DNA from: a virus
IMG/VR virus record: IMGVR_UViG_3300012984_000020
Location: 1 to 53,627 of that record
Length of the DNA: 53,627 nucleotides
Reading direction: 5' to 3' (one strand)
In this document: piece by piece, positions 8,756 to 16,921 of the stretch
Layout: each line of letters opens with the position of its first letter
Numbering within the stretch: the first letter of the stretch is position 1
Program-made: the position numbers and the translations under genes
The notes under the pieces: generated by a model
Seen by the model: the letters and a program-made list of their open reading frames with translations, nothing else
Database searches by the model: none
What the model was told of the DNA's origin: nothing

Positions 8756-9454
8756 ATGCCCAACAAATTCGTCGGCCACGGCCCGTATCACTACGCCAAG
8801 GGCGGAGAAGTTCGCCGCGAACTGAAGTTCATGGAGGACAAGGGTGCACCCAAGTCCATGATCGCGGCCGAGAAGAAGGAGCACGGCATCGGCAAGAAGT
8901 TCGCCGACGGCGGCGTCACCGAAGGCCCGAACGCCAACATTGACGACGACACCCGTGCACGCGCGATGGCGATGATCGAGGCACGGAACAAGCCCCCGCC
9001 CGAGCAGGCCCCGCCGGAAGCCGCTGCCCAGGCGCCGGCTCCGCGGCCGCGTCCCCGCCCTGCACGTCCGCCGCAGGCGTCCTATAGCAACGAGGGTCGC
9101 GGTGGCGCGCGCCCGGCACCGCAGACGCCGCCGATCACCCCCGAGCGCGCCGCGGCCGCCGAGGCGATCGCAAGCGCCATGTCGCCCGAGCGGGCGCAGA
9201 TGATGGCCGCGAAGCGGGCGCAGCAACAGAAGGTCATCGCCGAGGCCGCGCACATCGCAGCCATTCAGGACAGCATGCGCAAGGCCAACGCCGCACCAGC
9301 GGCTGCAGCTGCGCCGCAGGCCCGCCAGCAGCCCTACATGCCCGCCGCGCCGTCGAACCAGATTCCCGGCATGCGGCAGGCCCCGGGCATGGCCGCCGGC
9401 GGCAGCATCGACGGCTGCGCAACGCGCGGCAAGACGCGCGCCCGCAGGGGGTAG
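8756..9454 (+). CDS. Pro/Ala-rich protein with recurrent GG motifs
   Basis: A 232-residue protein. The N-terminal 60 residues are basic and carry YAKGGEV and FADGGV, two copies of an aromatic-x-x-Gly-Gly motif seen in several other virion genes here. The middle (about 80-190) is Pro/Ala/Arg-rich and probably disordered. The C-terminus is AAGGSIDGCATRGKTRARRG, almost the same as the end of the 14888-15268 product. Function unknown; the shared tag suggests both proteins use the same partner. Start ATG 8756 has TAGGAGC upstream. Confidence 0.6.
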   Translation: MPNKFVGHGPYHYAKGGEVRRELKFMEDKGAPKSMIAAEKKEHGIGKKFADGGVTEGPNANIDDDTRARAMAMIEARNKPPPEQAPPEAAAQAPAPRPRPRPARPPQASYSNEGRGGARPAPQTPPITPERAAAAEAIASAMSPERAQMMAAKRAQQQKVIAEAAHIAAIQDSMRKANAAPAAAAAPQARQQPYMPAAPSNQIPGMRQAPGMAAGGSIDGCATRGKTRARRG

Positions 9455-9457
9455 GCC

Positions 9458-10135
9458 GTGGCGACTTCAGGCGCAGCGGACTTCAACCTCGAACTCCTCG
9501 ACATCATCGAAGAGGCGGGCGAGCGCTGTGGCGTCGAGATTCGTGCCGGCCATCAGGTCCGCACGGCCCGGCGCAGCCTGAACCTGCTGCTGATCGAGTG
9601 GGCCAACCGGGGCCTGAACCTGTGGACCCTGGAGAAGCACGAGATCACGCTGATCCCGGGCCAGGACACCTACCAGCTGCCGGCCGACACGGTCGATCTG
9701 CTGGAGACGGTGCTGCGCACCGGCACGGGTAGCAGTCAGACCGACATCACGTTGAACCGCATCAGCGCCTCGGTCTACACGACGATCCCGAACAAGACGA
9801 GCACGAGCCGGCCGTACCAGCTGTGGGTCGATCGGCAGATCACGCCGCGCGTGGTGCTGTGGCCGGTGCCGGACAACAGCACGCCGTACACGCTGGTGAC
9901 GTGGCGCCTGCGCCGCCTGCAGAACGCCGGCCAGGGCCTGAACACGCAGGACATCCCGTTCCGCTTCCTGCCCGCGCTGATCGCCGGGCTGGCGTACCAC
10001 ATGTCGCTGAAGTTCCCCGAGGGTCTGCCCCGGATGACGGCGCTGAAGGTGCAGTACGACGACGCCTGGGGGCTGGCAAGCGACGAGGACCGTGAGAAGG
10101 CGCCTGTGCGCTTCGTACCGAGGATTTGCTCGTGA
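9458..10135 (+). CDS. Neck/head-tail adaptor protein (P22 gp4-like)
   Basis: A 225-residue protein beginning at GTG 9458 after an AGGGGGT site. Early helices (ELLDIIEEAGERCGVEI, RTARRSLNLLLIEWANRGLNLW) are followed by a beta segment (ITLIPGQDTYQLPADTVDLLE) and a late helix (LPALIAGLAYHMSLKFPEG). This helix-then-sheet layout is typical of podovirus tail accessory factors of the P22 gp4 type, which bind below the portal. A second adaptor-like gene lies at 10774. Its stop overlaps the next start (GTGA). Confidence 0.65.
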   Translation: MATSGAADFNLELLDIIEEAGERCGVEIRAGHQVRTARRSLNLLLIEWANRGLNLWTLEKHEITLIPGQDTYQLPADTVDLLETVLRTGTGSSQTDITLNRISASVYTTIPNKTSTSRPYQLWVDRQITPRVVLWPVPDNSTPYTLVTWRLRRLQNAGQGLNTQDIPFRFLPALIAGLAYHMSLKFPEGLPRMTALKVQYDDAWGLASDEDREKAPVRFVPRICS

Positions 10136-10431
10136 GCGGCCCCTACGCATCAGGCCGACGCGCGTGGGGCATCTGCGACCGCTGCGGCTTCCGCTACCGG
10201 CTGCGGCTGCTGAAGACCGAAACCGTGCGAGGCAGGCCCAACAACACGATGGTGTGCCCGACCTGCTGGGACAGCGATCACCCGCAGAATTGGCAGGGTG
10301 TGTACCCGATCTTCGATCCGCAGGCGCTGCGCAACCCGCGGCCGGACAATGCGCTCGCTGCATCGCGCGTGCTGAACCCCGACCCGGTGCCGAACCCTGT
10401 CCCGCCGATCACGGCGCCCGAGATTCCATAG
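10132..10431 (+). CDS. Small zinc-ribbon protein
   Basis: About 99 residues from GTG 10132, whose GTGA overlaps the previous stop. Two Cys pairs, CDRC in the first 20 residues and CPTC about 30 residues later, form a likely four-Cys zinc ribbon (ICDRCGFRYRLR ... MVCPTCWDSDHP). The C-terminus is Pro/Asn-rich and probably disordered. Similar small zinc-ribbon proteins sit among podovirus neck genes; the exact role is unknown. Confidence 0.6.
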   Translation: MSGPYASGRRAWGICDRCGFRYRLRLLKTETVRGRPNNTMVCPTCWDSDHPQNWQGVYPIFDPQALRNPRPDNALAASRVLNPDPVPNPVPPITAPEIP

Positions 10432-10440
10432 GAGCCCAGC

Positions 10441-10770
10441 ATGGCACTCACACGCGACAATCTGCCCAAGGAGATGACCCCGTTCGGCAAGGGCGCCAAG
10501 AAGGCCAAGCCCTTCGGCGGCGCGGCTCCGAAGGCCAACCCGTTCGCGGCCAAGGACGCTGCTGCAGCGCCGGCCAAGAAGGGCAAGAAGCCGTTCGGCT
10601 TCGCCGGTGGCGGCACCATTCCCGCCTTCGACACGCCCACGCACAAGGCTGCGATGGCGTCGAACCCGCCGACGAACAACCCTCTCGATGACGGCAAACC
10701 GTCGGGCGGCGGGCAGGCGCGCGGCGGTGGTGCGGCCACCAAGGGCAAGAAGTTCCGCGGGACGTTCTAA
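10441..10770 (+). CDS. Basic Gly/Ala/Lys-rich protein with GG motif
   Basis: A 109-residue low-complexity protein rich in Lys, Gly, Ala and Pro (GKGAKKAKPFGG, AKKGKKPFGF). It contains FAGGGTIPAFD, one more copy of the aromatic-x-x-GG motif shared by virion genes in this window. TAGGAGCCC precedes ATG 10441. It may be an internal or DNA-associated virion protein; family not recognised. Confidence 0.5.
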   Translation: MALTRDNLPKEMTPFGKGAKKAKPFGGAAPKANPFAAKDAAAAPAKKGKKPFGFAGGGTIPAFDTPTHKAAMASNPPTNNPLDDGKPSGGGQARGGGAATKGKKFRGTF

Positions 10771-10773
10771 GTC

Positions 10774-11406
10774 ATGGACTACATCGAGCTTTGCGAGGGG
10801 GTGGTCAGCACGATCGGCAATGAGTTCGATCAGGCTGACCTCGATCGCTTCGCGCAGCAGGCCGAGCAGAAGATTTACAACGCCGTGCAGATTCCAGCGT
10901 TGCGCAAGAACATGACGAGCAACATCACGCCGGGCAGCCCGTATGTGACGCTGCCGCAGGACTTCCTCTACCCCTACTCGCTGGCCGTGATCGAGCCGAC
11001 GACGGGCGAGTACGTGTATCTGACCAACAAGGACGTGAACTACCTGCGGGAGATGTTCCCAGCGCCGCAGGACATGAATCGGCCGCGTGTGTATGCGCAG
11101 TTCGATGCCGATACGCTGATCGTGGCACCGTCGCCGGACCTCGCTTACAAGGTCGAGCTTCACTTCGGCTTCTACCCCGAGTCGATCGTCACGGCGGGCA
11201 CGACGTGGCTGAGCGAGAACTTCGACTCGACGCTGTTGAATGGCATGCTGGTCGAGGCCGCGCGCTTCATCAAGGAAGAGGCGGATGTGCTGGCGACTTA
11301 CAACACAATGTTCATTGATTCAATGTCGCTGCTCAAGCAGCTTGGTGACGGCAAGATGCGGCAGGACACCTTCCGCACCCCACAGGTAAAGGACACAGTG
11401 CGATGA
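10774..11406 (+). CDS. Head-tail adaptor protein (SU10-adaptor-like)
   Basis: A 210-residue protein with an early helical part (YIELCEGVVSTIGNEFDQAD, RFAQQAEQKIYNAV), a beta core (NITPGSPYVTLPQDFLYPYS, DADTLIVAPSPDLAYKVELHF) and a C-terminal helical part (LLNGMLVEAARFIKEEADV). The pattern matches podovirus adaptor proteins linking portal to tail (SU10-type adaptor family). It lies among neck genes and its stop overlaps the next start (ATGA). The role is inferred from sequence pattern and position. Confidence 0.65.
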   Translation: MDYIELCEGVVSTIGNEFDQADLDRFAQQAEQKIYNAVQIPALRKNMTSNITPGSPYVTLPQDFLYPYSLAVIEPTTGEYVYLTNKDVNYLREMFPAPQDMNRPRVYAQFDADTLIVAPSPDLAYKVELHFGFYPESIVTAGTTWLSENFDSTLLNGMLVEAARFIKEEADVLATYNTMFIDSMSLLKQLGDGKMRQDTFRTPQVKDTVR

Positions 11407-11981
11407 ACAAGTCAAAAGCTCAAGACCTCGTGTCTGCGTCGATGGTGATGGGCGCGCGCGACACGGAACTCGTTTCCGCGCAGGGCTACTACACGCTGGA
11501 GTGCTTCGACCGCGACGGCAACCACAAGTGGACGATCACCGAGGCGGCCAACCTCGTGGTGAACGGCGGCCTCAAGGATATGTGCGACAAGTACTTCCTC
11601 GGCGCGGCCTACACCGCGGCGTGGTTCTTGGGCCTGTACGGGCCGGCGGCCACGAACAACCCGGCGCCCGGCGATACGGCCAACGCGCACCCGGGCTGGG
11701 TCGAGGTCACGCCCTACAGCAATGCCACACGGCCGGCTGTGGTGTTCACGCCGGCGTCGAACGGGAACCCCGCGATCATCTCGAATGTCGCCTCGCCGGC
11801 GGTGTTCAACATCGACAACATCGGCGTCGTCGGCGGCGCGTTCCTGATCTCGAACAACGCCAAGGGCGGCGTGGCCGGTGTACTGTTCTCGGCGGCCGAT
11901 CTGCAGGCTCCGGGCGACCGTGGTGTGGCCGGCGGCGACATCATCAACGGCACGTACCGCTTCGAGCTTTCGGCGATCTAA
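11403..11981 (+). CDS. Hypothetical virion/tail protein
   Basis: A 192-residue protein beginning on an ATGA overlap. Early residues YYTLECFDRDGNHKWTITEAANLVVNGG are typical of fibre-like or tail-associated proteins, and the rest is Gly/Ala/Asn-rich beta sequence with FLISNNAKGG and YRFELSAI near the end. Context among neck and tail-fibre genes supports a structural role. Family only loosely recognised. Confidence 0.55.
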   Translation: MNKSKAQDLVSASMVMGARDTELVSAQGYYTLECFDRDGNHKWTITEAANLVVNGGLKDMCDKYFLGAAYTAAWFLGLYGPAATNNPAPGDTANAHPGWVEVTPYSNATRPAVVFTPASNGNPAIISNVASPAVFNIDNIGVVGGAFLISNNAKGGVAGVLFSAADLQAPGDRGVAGGDIINGTYRFELSAI

Positions 11982-11991
11982 GCGAGACATC

Positions 11992-12672
11992 ATGGCATGG
12001 GGATCAGGCGGCTGGGGATCGGGACCGTGGAGCACTGAGATATGCGCCGTGGTCGAGACCGCGGGCGCCCGAGATGTCCCCAGCGCCATCCCTGAGTATC
12101 CGGCGCTCGTCGTCGAGCAGGCCGGCGCGCACGATGTCCCCGCCATCACGCTGTCGATGCCGGTGGGTGTGGTCGAGGCGGCAGCTGCGCACGATCTGGC
12201 GCCGGGCTTCGGCGGCATCGCCACCTTCATCCTGACCGAGCGCGCGGGTATCACCGACGAGCTTGGTGTGATCCAGTTCGGCGGGGTGGACATTCTTGAG
12301 CACGTCGGCATCCACGACCAACTTATCGGCCTGCCGGTGTTCCTGGGCGCGGTCATCGAGAAGGCCGGCGCGCATGAGACGCTGGGCTTCATCGGCACCT
12401 ACCTCGTGAACGTCATCGAGCACGTCGGCGCGAGAGACACACCGGGGCTCGCAGCCAGCACGTTCAGCTTCGGCCTCACCGAGCGCGCGACGGCACACGA
12501 CATGCCGCGCGTGGGGGTCGAGACAGGTGTCTTGGTCATCGAGCGGGCCGGCGCGCATGATGCGGGATCGGCCCTGACCGACCTGTGGGTGCCGGTGGAC
12601 GACAGCGCGCCGGGCATCTGGGTGCCGGTCAACGACAATCCGACGAGCCCCTGGCTGCCGGTCACACCTTGA
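11992..12672 (+). CDS. Repeat protein with nine AGAHD-type repeats
   Basis: A 226-residue protein. Residues 20-192 contain nine imperfect repeats built on V-[VI]-E-x-A-G-A-H-D-x-P with 11-16 residues between them (for example VVEQAGAHDVP, VIEHVGARDTP, VIERAGAHDAG). The N-terminus is GSGGWGSGPW. The C-terminus has two copies of W-V-P-V-[DN]-D (LWVPVDDSAPG, IWVPVNDNPT) and a third W-x-P-V. This looks like an elongated solenoid or fibre stalk directly upstream of the tail fibre gene. No enzymatic motif was seen. Confidence 0.65.
   Translation: MAWGSGGWGSGPWSTEICAVVETAGARDVPSAIPEYPALVVEQAGAHDVPAITLSMPVGVVEAAAAHDLAPGFGGIATFILTERAGITDELGVIQFGGVDILEHVGIHDQLIGLPVFLGAVIEKAGAHETLGFIGTYLVNVIEHVGARDTPGLAASTFSFGLTERATAHDMPRVGVETGVLVIERAGAHDAGSALTDLWVPVDDSAPGIWVPVNDNPTSPWLPVTP
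12049..12567 (+). repeat. Nine-copy protein-coding repeat
   Basis: In-frame repeat units of about 54-66 bases encoding [VIL]-x-E-x-A-G-A-H-D-like blocks. Copies 4 and 5 read LTERAGITDEL and ILEHVGIHDQL, so the consensus Ala-His is replaced while Glu, Gly and Asp stay. The DNA copies have diverged, indicating selection on the protein rather than recent duplication. Confidence 0.7.
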
Positions 12673-12684
12673 GGAGCACACAAC

Positions 12685-14886
12685 ATGCCCAGTTCATACA
12701 CCCCCCTCCTGCGCCTCACGCTGCCCGCTGACGGCGAGCTTGTCGGCACCTGGGGGCAGACGGTCAATAACGGCATCACGTCGCTGGAAGAGGCTGCCAT
12801 CGCGGGCACCGCCAACGTGGCGCTGGTCGATGCCGACTATGTGATGTCCGTCGCCAACGGTGCGGCCGACGTGGCGCGCAACGCGGTGGTGCGCTTCACC
12901 GGCGCACTCACGGCCCAGCGCAACATCACCGTGCCGTCGAGTAGCAAGACCTACATCATCCGCAACAACACCACGGGTGGGTTCGGTCTGCAGGTCAAGA
13001 CCGCGGCCGGCACAGGCGTGGTCGTGCCGGCCGGCAGCTCGATGCTGCTCTACTGCGACGGTGCCAACGTCATGCAGGCGGTGGACTCCAGCGGCACGCA
13101 GAAATTCGCCGACGGCACTGCGGCCTTGCCGGGTATCGCGTTCGCCGCGCAGCCGAACCTGGGCCTGTTCCGGCCGGGGGCGGATGTGTTGGGGTTCAGC
13201 ACGGCCGGCACCGAGCGCATGCGGATCGACGCAGGCGGCGATGTTGGCATTAGCGCAATACCATCAAGCCTTGGTGGAAATATCACAACGCTTTCAATTC
13301 GTGGGAAAGCCAACGCACGCGGCGGCGGCATTCGCCTGCCGACCTTGGACGGCTCGCAAGAGGGCACTATTTATCAGGCCGATGGGCTACTTACGCTCGG
13401 CACAATATCTGCGCACCCGATCCAATTAATTAGCGGTAATGTAGAGCGCATGCGGGTTGATACGGCAGGCAATGTCGGTATCGGGACTACCGTCCCGTCC
13501 GCAATTGCGGCATCGCGTCTTCTGCAAATCGTTCCGCCAGATTACACAACGCAAGACGCAGAAGCGCAGATTTTTGCAGCCGGCGCATGGTTTCGTGCCA
13601 ACTCAAGCAGCAACAGTGGCGGCGGCTACGGCGGTTTTCAGTTTTACCAAAATAGCGTCAAGCGTTTCGGTATTGTTGCCCTCGGTGCGGGTGTAGACAC
13701 CATGCTGTTTACAATCGGTAGCGCCGGTACTGAGCGTATGCGGATCGATGCGGCCGGGAAGGTCGGTATCGGGACGACTACCCCCGATTGCCTACTGCAA
13801 GTTATGGCTGCTGGCGTGGCAATTCCTGCCGCTACCCGGGTGCTACGAGCCCACATTGGCGGTGCGTCTACTTGGGGCGCAAATGGCCGTGAAGAAATTG
13901 GTATCGGCTATTCAGGTATCGGCTCAGAGTTTATGGGCGCTGATAACTGGGATACGGTCTTTACGGCCGGCACTTCTACGCAGTTCACAAATGGTATACA
14001 ACCGATTCAGTTGCGGCTTACATCAGTCGGTAATTTGGTTCAAGGTGGTGTCGGTTCTAGCTGGTGGGGTGGCCGCAAAGGTATTCAGCTCGTCGGTAGT
14101 AACGGTAATGGCGATGCGTCGTTTGTATGCTCCCCGGGCACCATCAACTATATGGCGCTTGGATCGAACTACTACTTCGATCCTGCTGTATCGACAAGGT
14201 ATGTCGGAGGGGGTACGGCAACACGTTATGAGCAAGGTAATGGTGTACACAGCTGGAGTACGGCCCCTGGCGGCACGCCTGACGCTCCGTTGACATTTGC
14301 CGAGTCAATGCGCATTGATTCCACTGGTAGGTTGCTTCTTGGCACTACGACTAGCCCAGGCAATTTTAAGATGGATATAGCGCACGATGGGGGCGGATCA
14401 AACGGTGTGGCTATTAGGGATACCGGCGGTGTTGGCTCACCAACTTCGCTCAGCATACTTACGCGCATTTCAGACGCTGGTACTGCGGTAGCCATAGATG
14501 CAGCTGGTACTGGACAAGTGTTCAAGATACAGCGTAACGGCAATGTCTTTAACCTTAATAACGCGTATGGATCGTTGTCGGATGTGAAGCTGAAAGAGAA
14601 CATCACTGATGCCACACCAAAACTTGATACTTTGAGTTTGGTGCGCGTCGTCAACTACAACTTAAAAGCAGATGCAGACAAAGCAAAACAAATCGGCATG
14701 ATTGCACAAGAGCTGGAATTGCTATTTCCAGGGCTCGTCGAGGAAGTGCCTGACGTTGAGCTTGTAGATGGTGAGCGCGTACTGCTCGGGACGGCTACAA
14801 AGGCCATCAAGTACAGCGTATTCATTCCGATTTTGGTTAAGGCTGTACAGGAACTTGCTGCTCGCGTGGCCCAACTGGAGCACTGA
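12685..14886 (+). CDS. Tail fibre with S74 intramolecular chaperone
   Basis: A 733-residue receptor-binding protein candidate. The N-terminal ~150 residues (LLRLTLPADGELVGTWGQTVN) form a virion-attachment part common to tail fibres. Four copies of an [ERS]-x-M-R-[IV]-D-x-x-G-x-[VL] stalk motif follow at about residues 176, 254, 350 and 540. The C-terminus is a peptidase S74 endosialidase-type chaperone: GSLSDVKLKENI holds the Ser632-x4-Lys637 dyad, with IGMIAQELELLFPGLV after it. Self-cleavage before Ser632 would release a 102-residue domain after trimerisation. DNA from about 13240 to 14880 is visibly less GC-rich than its surroundings, suggesting an exchanged host-range segment. Confidence 0.88.
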   Translation: MPSSYTPLLRLTLPADGELVGTWGQTVNNGITSLEEAAIAGTANVALVDADYVMSVANGAADVARNAVVRFTGALTAQRNITVPSSSKTYIIRNNTTGGFGLQVKTAAGTGVVVPAGSSMLLYCDGANVMQAVDSSGTQKFADGTAALPGIAFAAQPNLGLFRPGADVLGFSTAGTERMRIDAGGDVGISAIPSSLGGNITTLSIRGKANARGGGIRLPTLDGSQEGTIYQADGLLTLGTISAHPIQLISGNVERMRVDTAGNVGIGTTVPSAIAASRLLQIVPPDYTTQDAEAQIFAAGAWFRANSSSNSGGGYGGFQFYQNSVKRFGIVALGAGVDTMLFTIGSAGTERMRIDAAGKVGIGTTTPDCLLQVMAAGVAIPAATRVLRAHIGGASTWGANGREEIGIGYSGIGSEFMGADNWDTVFTAGTSTQFTNGIQPIQLRLTSVGNLVQGGVGSSWWGGRKGIQLVGSNGNGDASFVCSPGTINYMALGSNYYFDPAVSTRYVGGGTATRYEQGNGVHSWSTAPGGTPDAPLTFAESMRIDSTGRLLLGTTTSPGNFKMDIAHDGGGSNGVAIRDTGGVGSPTSLSILTRISDAGTAVAIDAAGTGQVFKIQRNGNVFNLNNAYGSLSDVKLKENITDATPKLDTLSLVRVVNYNLKADADKAKQIGMIAQELELLFPGLVEEVPDVELVDGERVLLGTATKAIKYSVFIPILVKAVQELAARVAQLEH

Positions 14887-14887
14887 C

Positions 14888-15268
14888 ATGCCCGCAAAGT
14901 CCAAAGCACAGGCGCGGCTGATGCAGGCCGTTGCCCATAACCCTGAGTTCGCCAAGAAGGTGGGTATCTCGCAGAAGGTCGGCCGCGAGTTTGCGGCCGC
15001 CGAGGGCGGCGAGGTGCCGACGGAGAACATCTTCAAACGCTACGAGAACCGGCAGCGCGAAGCCATCGACGCGCAGACAGCTGGCAAATCCTCGGAATCG
15101 AATCCTATGGTGCCGCGCACGCTGAGCCGGGGCGATGCGCCTTCGGCGGCCGAGCGGGCGAAGTCCGAGGCGGGGCTCGCGGCCGTGCTGAAAAAGCGCG
15201 GCTTTGCCGGTGGCGGAAGTATCGATGGCTGCGCTTCGCGCGGCAAAACGCGCGCACAGCGCAGATAG
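14888..15268 (+). CDS. Small protein with SKAQxRLM start and RGKTR tag
   Basis: A 126-residue basic protein starting two bases after the fibre stop. The N-terminus PAKSKAQARLMQAVAHNPEFAK is a motif often found at the start of small phage proteins. The C-terminus FAGGGSIDGCASRGKTRAQR matches the end of the 8756-9454 product at 14 of 17 aligned positions. The middle is charged and helical. Role unknown; the shared tag suggests both bind a common partner. Confidence 0.6.
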   Translation: MPAKSKAQARLMQAVAHNPEFAKKVGISQKVGREFAAAEGGEVPTENIFKRYENRQREAIDAQTAGKSSESNPMVPRTLSRGDAPSAAERAKSEAGLAAVLKKRGFAGGGSIDGCASRGKTRAQRR

Positions 15269-15277
15269 GAACCCACC

Positions 15278-15475
15278 ATGAACCTCATCAACCTGCTTGT
15301 CACGATCATCGTCATAGCGCTGATATTCGGCCTTGTCTGGTGGGTGCTGGGGCAGATGCCTTTGCCCGAACCGTTCCGCATGGTCATCAACGTCGTGCTG
15401 GGCCTGATCTGCATCCTCGTGCTGCTCGGGCTGGTATTTGGCGGTATCAACCTCCCCTCAATCAACCTGCGCTGA
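15278..15475 (+). CDS. Two-helix membrane protein, holin candidate
   Basis: A 65-residue protein with two hydrophobic helices (about 4-26 and 35-57) joined by a short turn LPLPEPFR. It resembles the Thivi_2564 family of small membrane proteins, found in phages and bacteria. Two helices, small size and place in the late operon make it a holin candidate, but no endolysin was recognised nearby. TAGGAACCC precedes the ATG. Confidence 0.6.
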   Translation: MNLINLLVTIIVIALIFGLVWWVLGQMPLPEPFRMVINVVLGLICILVLLGLVFGGINLPSINLR

Positions 15476-15486
15476 AAGGTCACATC

Positions 15487-15825
15487 ATGGAATATCGGAT
15501 CGTGCATTTGAAGGCATCGCGTGCCACCGGCCAAGTCATCGAGGCCCACTGGACGCTGACGCACGAGGAGAACGGCTTCGTCGCATCGCGCTATGGCTCT
15601 GTGCCGATCACGCCGGAGCCGACGCCGCTGCTGTACGCCGGCCTCGATGAAGGCGTTGCCATCGAGCGTGTCAAGGACGCGCTGGGCGAGGACACAATCA
15701 ACGCGATGGAAGAGGCCCTGGTTGCCGAGGTCGCGCGCCTGCAGAATCCCACGACGATCGAGGGTCTGCCTTGGGCTCCTCCGCCGCCCCCGGCGCCTGC
15801 TCCCGAGCCAGCCCCGGCGCCATAA
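15487..15825 (+). CDS. Hypothetical protein with Pro-rich tail
   Basis: A 112-residue protein with a compact N-terminal part (YRIVHLKASRATGQVIEAHW, likely beta) and an acidic helical part (AIERVKDALGEDTINAMEEAL), ending in an uninterrupted Pro/Ala run. ATG 15487 follows AAAGGTCACATC. A common type of small late-operon phage protein; function unknown. Confidence 0.6.
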   Translation: MEYRIVHLKASRATGQVIEAHWTLTHEENGFVASRYGSVPITPEPTPLLYAGLDEGVAIERVKDALGEDTINAMEEALVAEVARLQNPTTIEGLPWAPPPPPAPAPEPAPAP

Positions 15826-15870
15826 TCCCTCGGCGCACATTGCGCAACCCACCCACAACGGAGCCATCTG

Positions 15871-16131
15871 ATGCTTACCTTCACCGTCACCGAACAACAA
15901 GCCGACCAAATCCTGAACGCGCTCGGCCAGCGCCCCTACATCGAGTCCGTCGGCCTGATTGGCGTGCTGATGCAGCAGGCGCAGGAGCAACAGCAGGCGA
16001 ACCAGCAGCAGGCCCAGCAAGCGAAGACCCGGGTGATCGATCGGCCGGTTGATGCTGCCGAGTCGAATCGCGTCGGCGAGGCCATCGGCAATGTGCCGCA
16101 GGCCGTCAACGGCTTGGATCAGCACGCCTAG
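15871..16131 (+). CDS. Small Gln-rich hypothetical protein
   Basis: An 86-residue protein. The first 40 residues (FTVTEQQADQILNALGQRPY) look like a small folded helical unit, and residues 46-60 are mostly Gln and Ala. It ends on TAG fused with the next ribosome site. Function not recognised. Confidence 0.55.
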   Translation: MLTFTVTEQQADQILNALGQRPYIESVGLIGVLMQQAQEQQQANQQQAQQAKTRVIDRPVDAAESNRVGEAIGNVPQAVNGLDQHA

Positions 16132-16140
16132 GAGCCCATC

Positions 16141-16734
16141 ATGGCCGCAACGCACTACTCGGGTCCACTCATCGTCGGCGGCAAGCAACTCGCCACGGTG
16201 GACCCGTTGACGGGCGTTGCGTCATGGTTGGCCGTTGAGGGCGAGTACCGCTCCCTCGTGCTACAGACCGGCGGGCCGGCGGCGGATGTGCCGCGCAACG
16301 TGACCTACGGCGCCGGCGGCGTGTCCAGCACGGGCATCGTCAGCGTGGCGGCCACGGGCGAGATCGACATCCTGAAGGCCGCGGCGATCATGTTCAAGAC
16401 GCGGTTGCGCGCCGGCCGCATCGGCGCGGCCGGTGTCTCGATCCTCATCATCTGGGGTGAGGTGTCCACCGACGGCGGTGTCATCTGGACGCCACTGCCC
16501 AACGTGTCTTCCATCAATCTCAGCGTGGCGACCGACACGATCACGTTCGCCGACATCGTGCCGTTGACGGTGCTGCCCGGCTACAAGTTCCGCATCCGCT
16601 TCGCGCGGTCGAGCCTGGGCGACAACTCGGGCGATCTGACGCCACAGGCACAGCCTGCGGGCCTGAATTTCATCGGGGCCGTACCCAGCGCCTACATGTC
16701 CATTTATCGCTTCACATCGCCGCCAACGCCATGA
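16141..16734 (+). CDS. Hypothetical beta-rich virion protein
   Basis: A 197-residue Gly/Ala/Ser/Val-rich protein with alternating hydrophobic patterns (GVSILIIWGEVSTDGGVIWTP, LPGYKFRIRFARSS), suggesting a jelly-roll or other beta fold, as in fibre tips or decoration proteins. It begins after TAGGAGCCCATC and overlaps the next gene (ATGA). Family not recognised. Confidence 0.55.
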   Translation: MAATHYSGPLIVGGKQLATVDPLTGVASWLAVEGEYRSLVLQTGGPAADVPRNVTYGAGGVSSTGIVSVAATGEIDILKAAAIMFKTRLRAGRIGAAGVSILIIWGEVSTDGGVIWTPLPNVSSINLSVATDTITFADIVPLTVLPGYKFRIRFARSSLGDNSGDLTPQAQPAGLNFIGAVPSAYMSIYRFTSPPTP

Positions 16735-16913
16735 ATCGCCATCTGCCCGCGGTCATCGCGGCGCTCGTCACGAGTGCCGTGATCGCGGGTGCCGCCTTCA
16801 TGTACGAGGGCCGGCATGTGCGCGCTGTGGTGACGACCAAGCTGGAGGTGATGGAAGCAGCTGTCAAGGCGCTTGAAGAGCGGGTACTTGCGCTCGAACG
16901 CGCAAAGAAGTAG
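16731..16913 (+). CDS. Single-helix membrane protein with coiled coil
   Basis: A 60-residue protein: one N-terminal membrane helix (about residues 6-25) followed by a charged coiled coil (KLEVMEAAVKALEERVLALE). This inner-membrane-anchor plus coiled-coil layout is shared by small i-spanins and some holin accessories. It starts on an ATGA overlap with no clear ribosome site of its own, so translation is probably coupled. Lysis role is inferred only. Confidence 0.5.
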   Translation: MNRHLPAVIAALVTSAVIAGAAFMYEGRHVRAVVTTKLEVMEAAVKALEERVLALERAKK

Positions 16914-16921
16914 GAGCCCCC

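Noticed and set aside
15278-16913. Complete lysis cassette (holin, endolysin, spanins)
   Set aside because: Two small membrane proteins are plausible holin or spanin parts, but no lysozyme, amidase or peptidase motif is present nearby.
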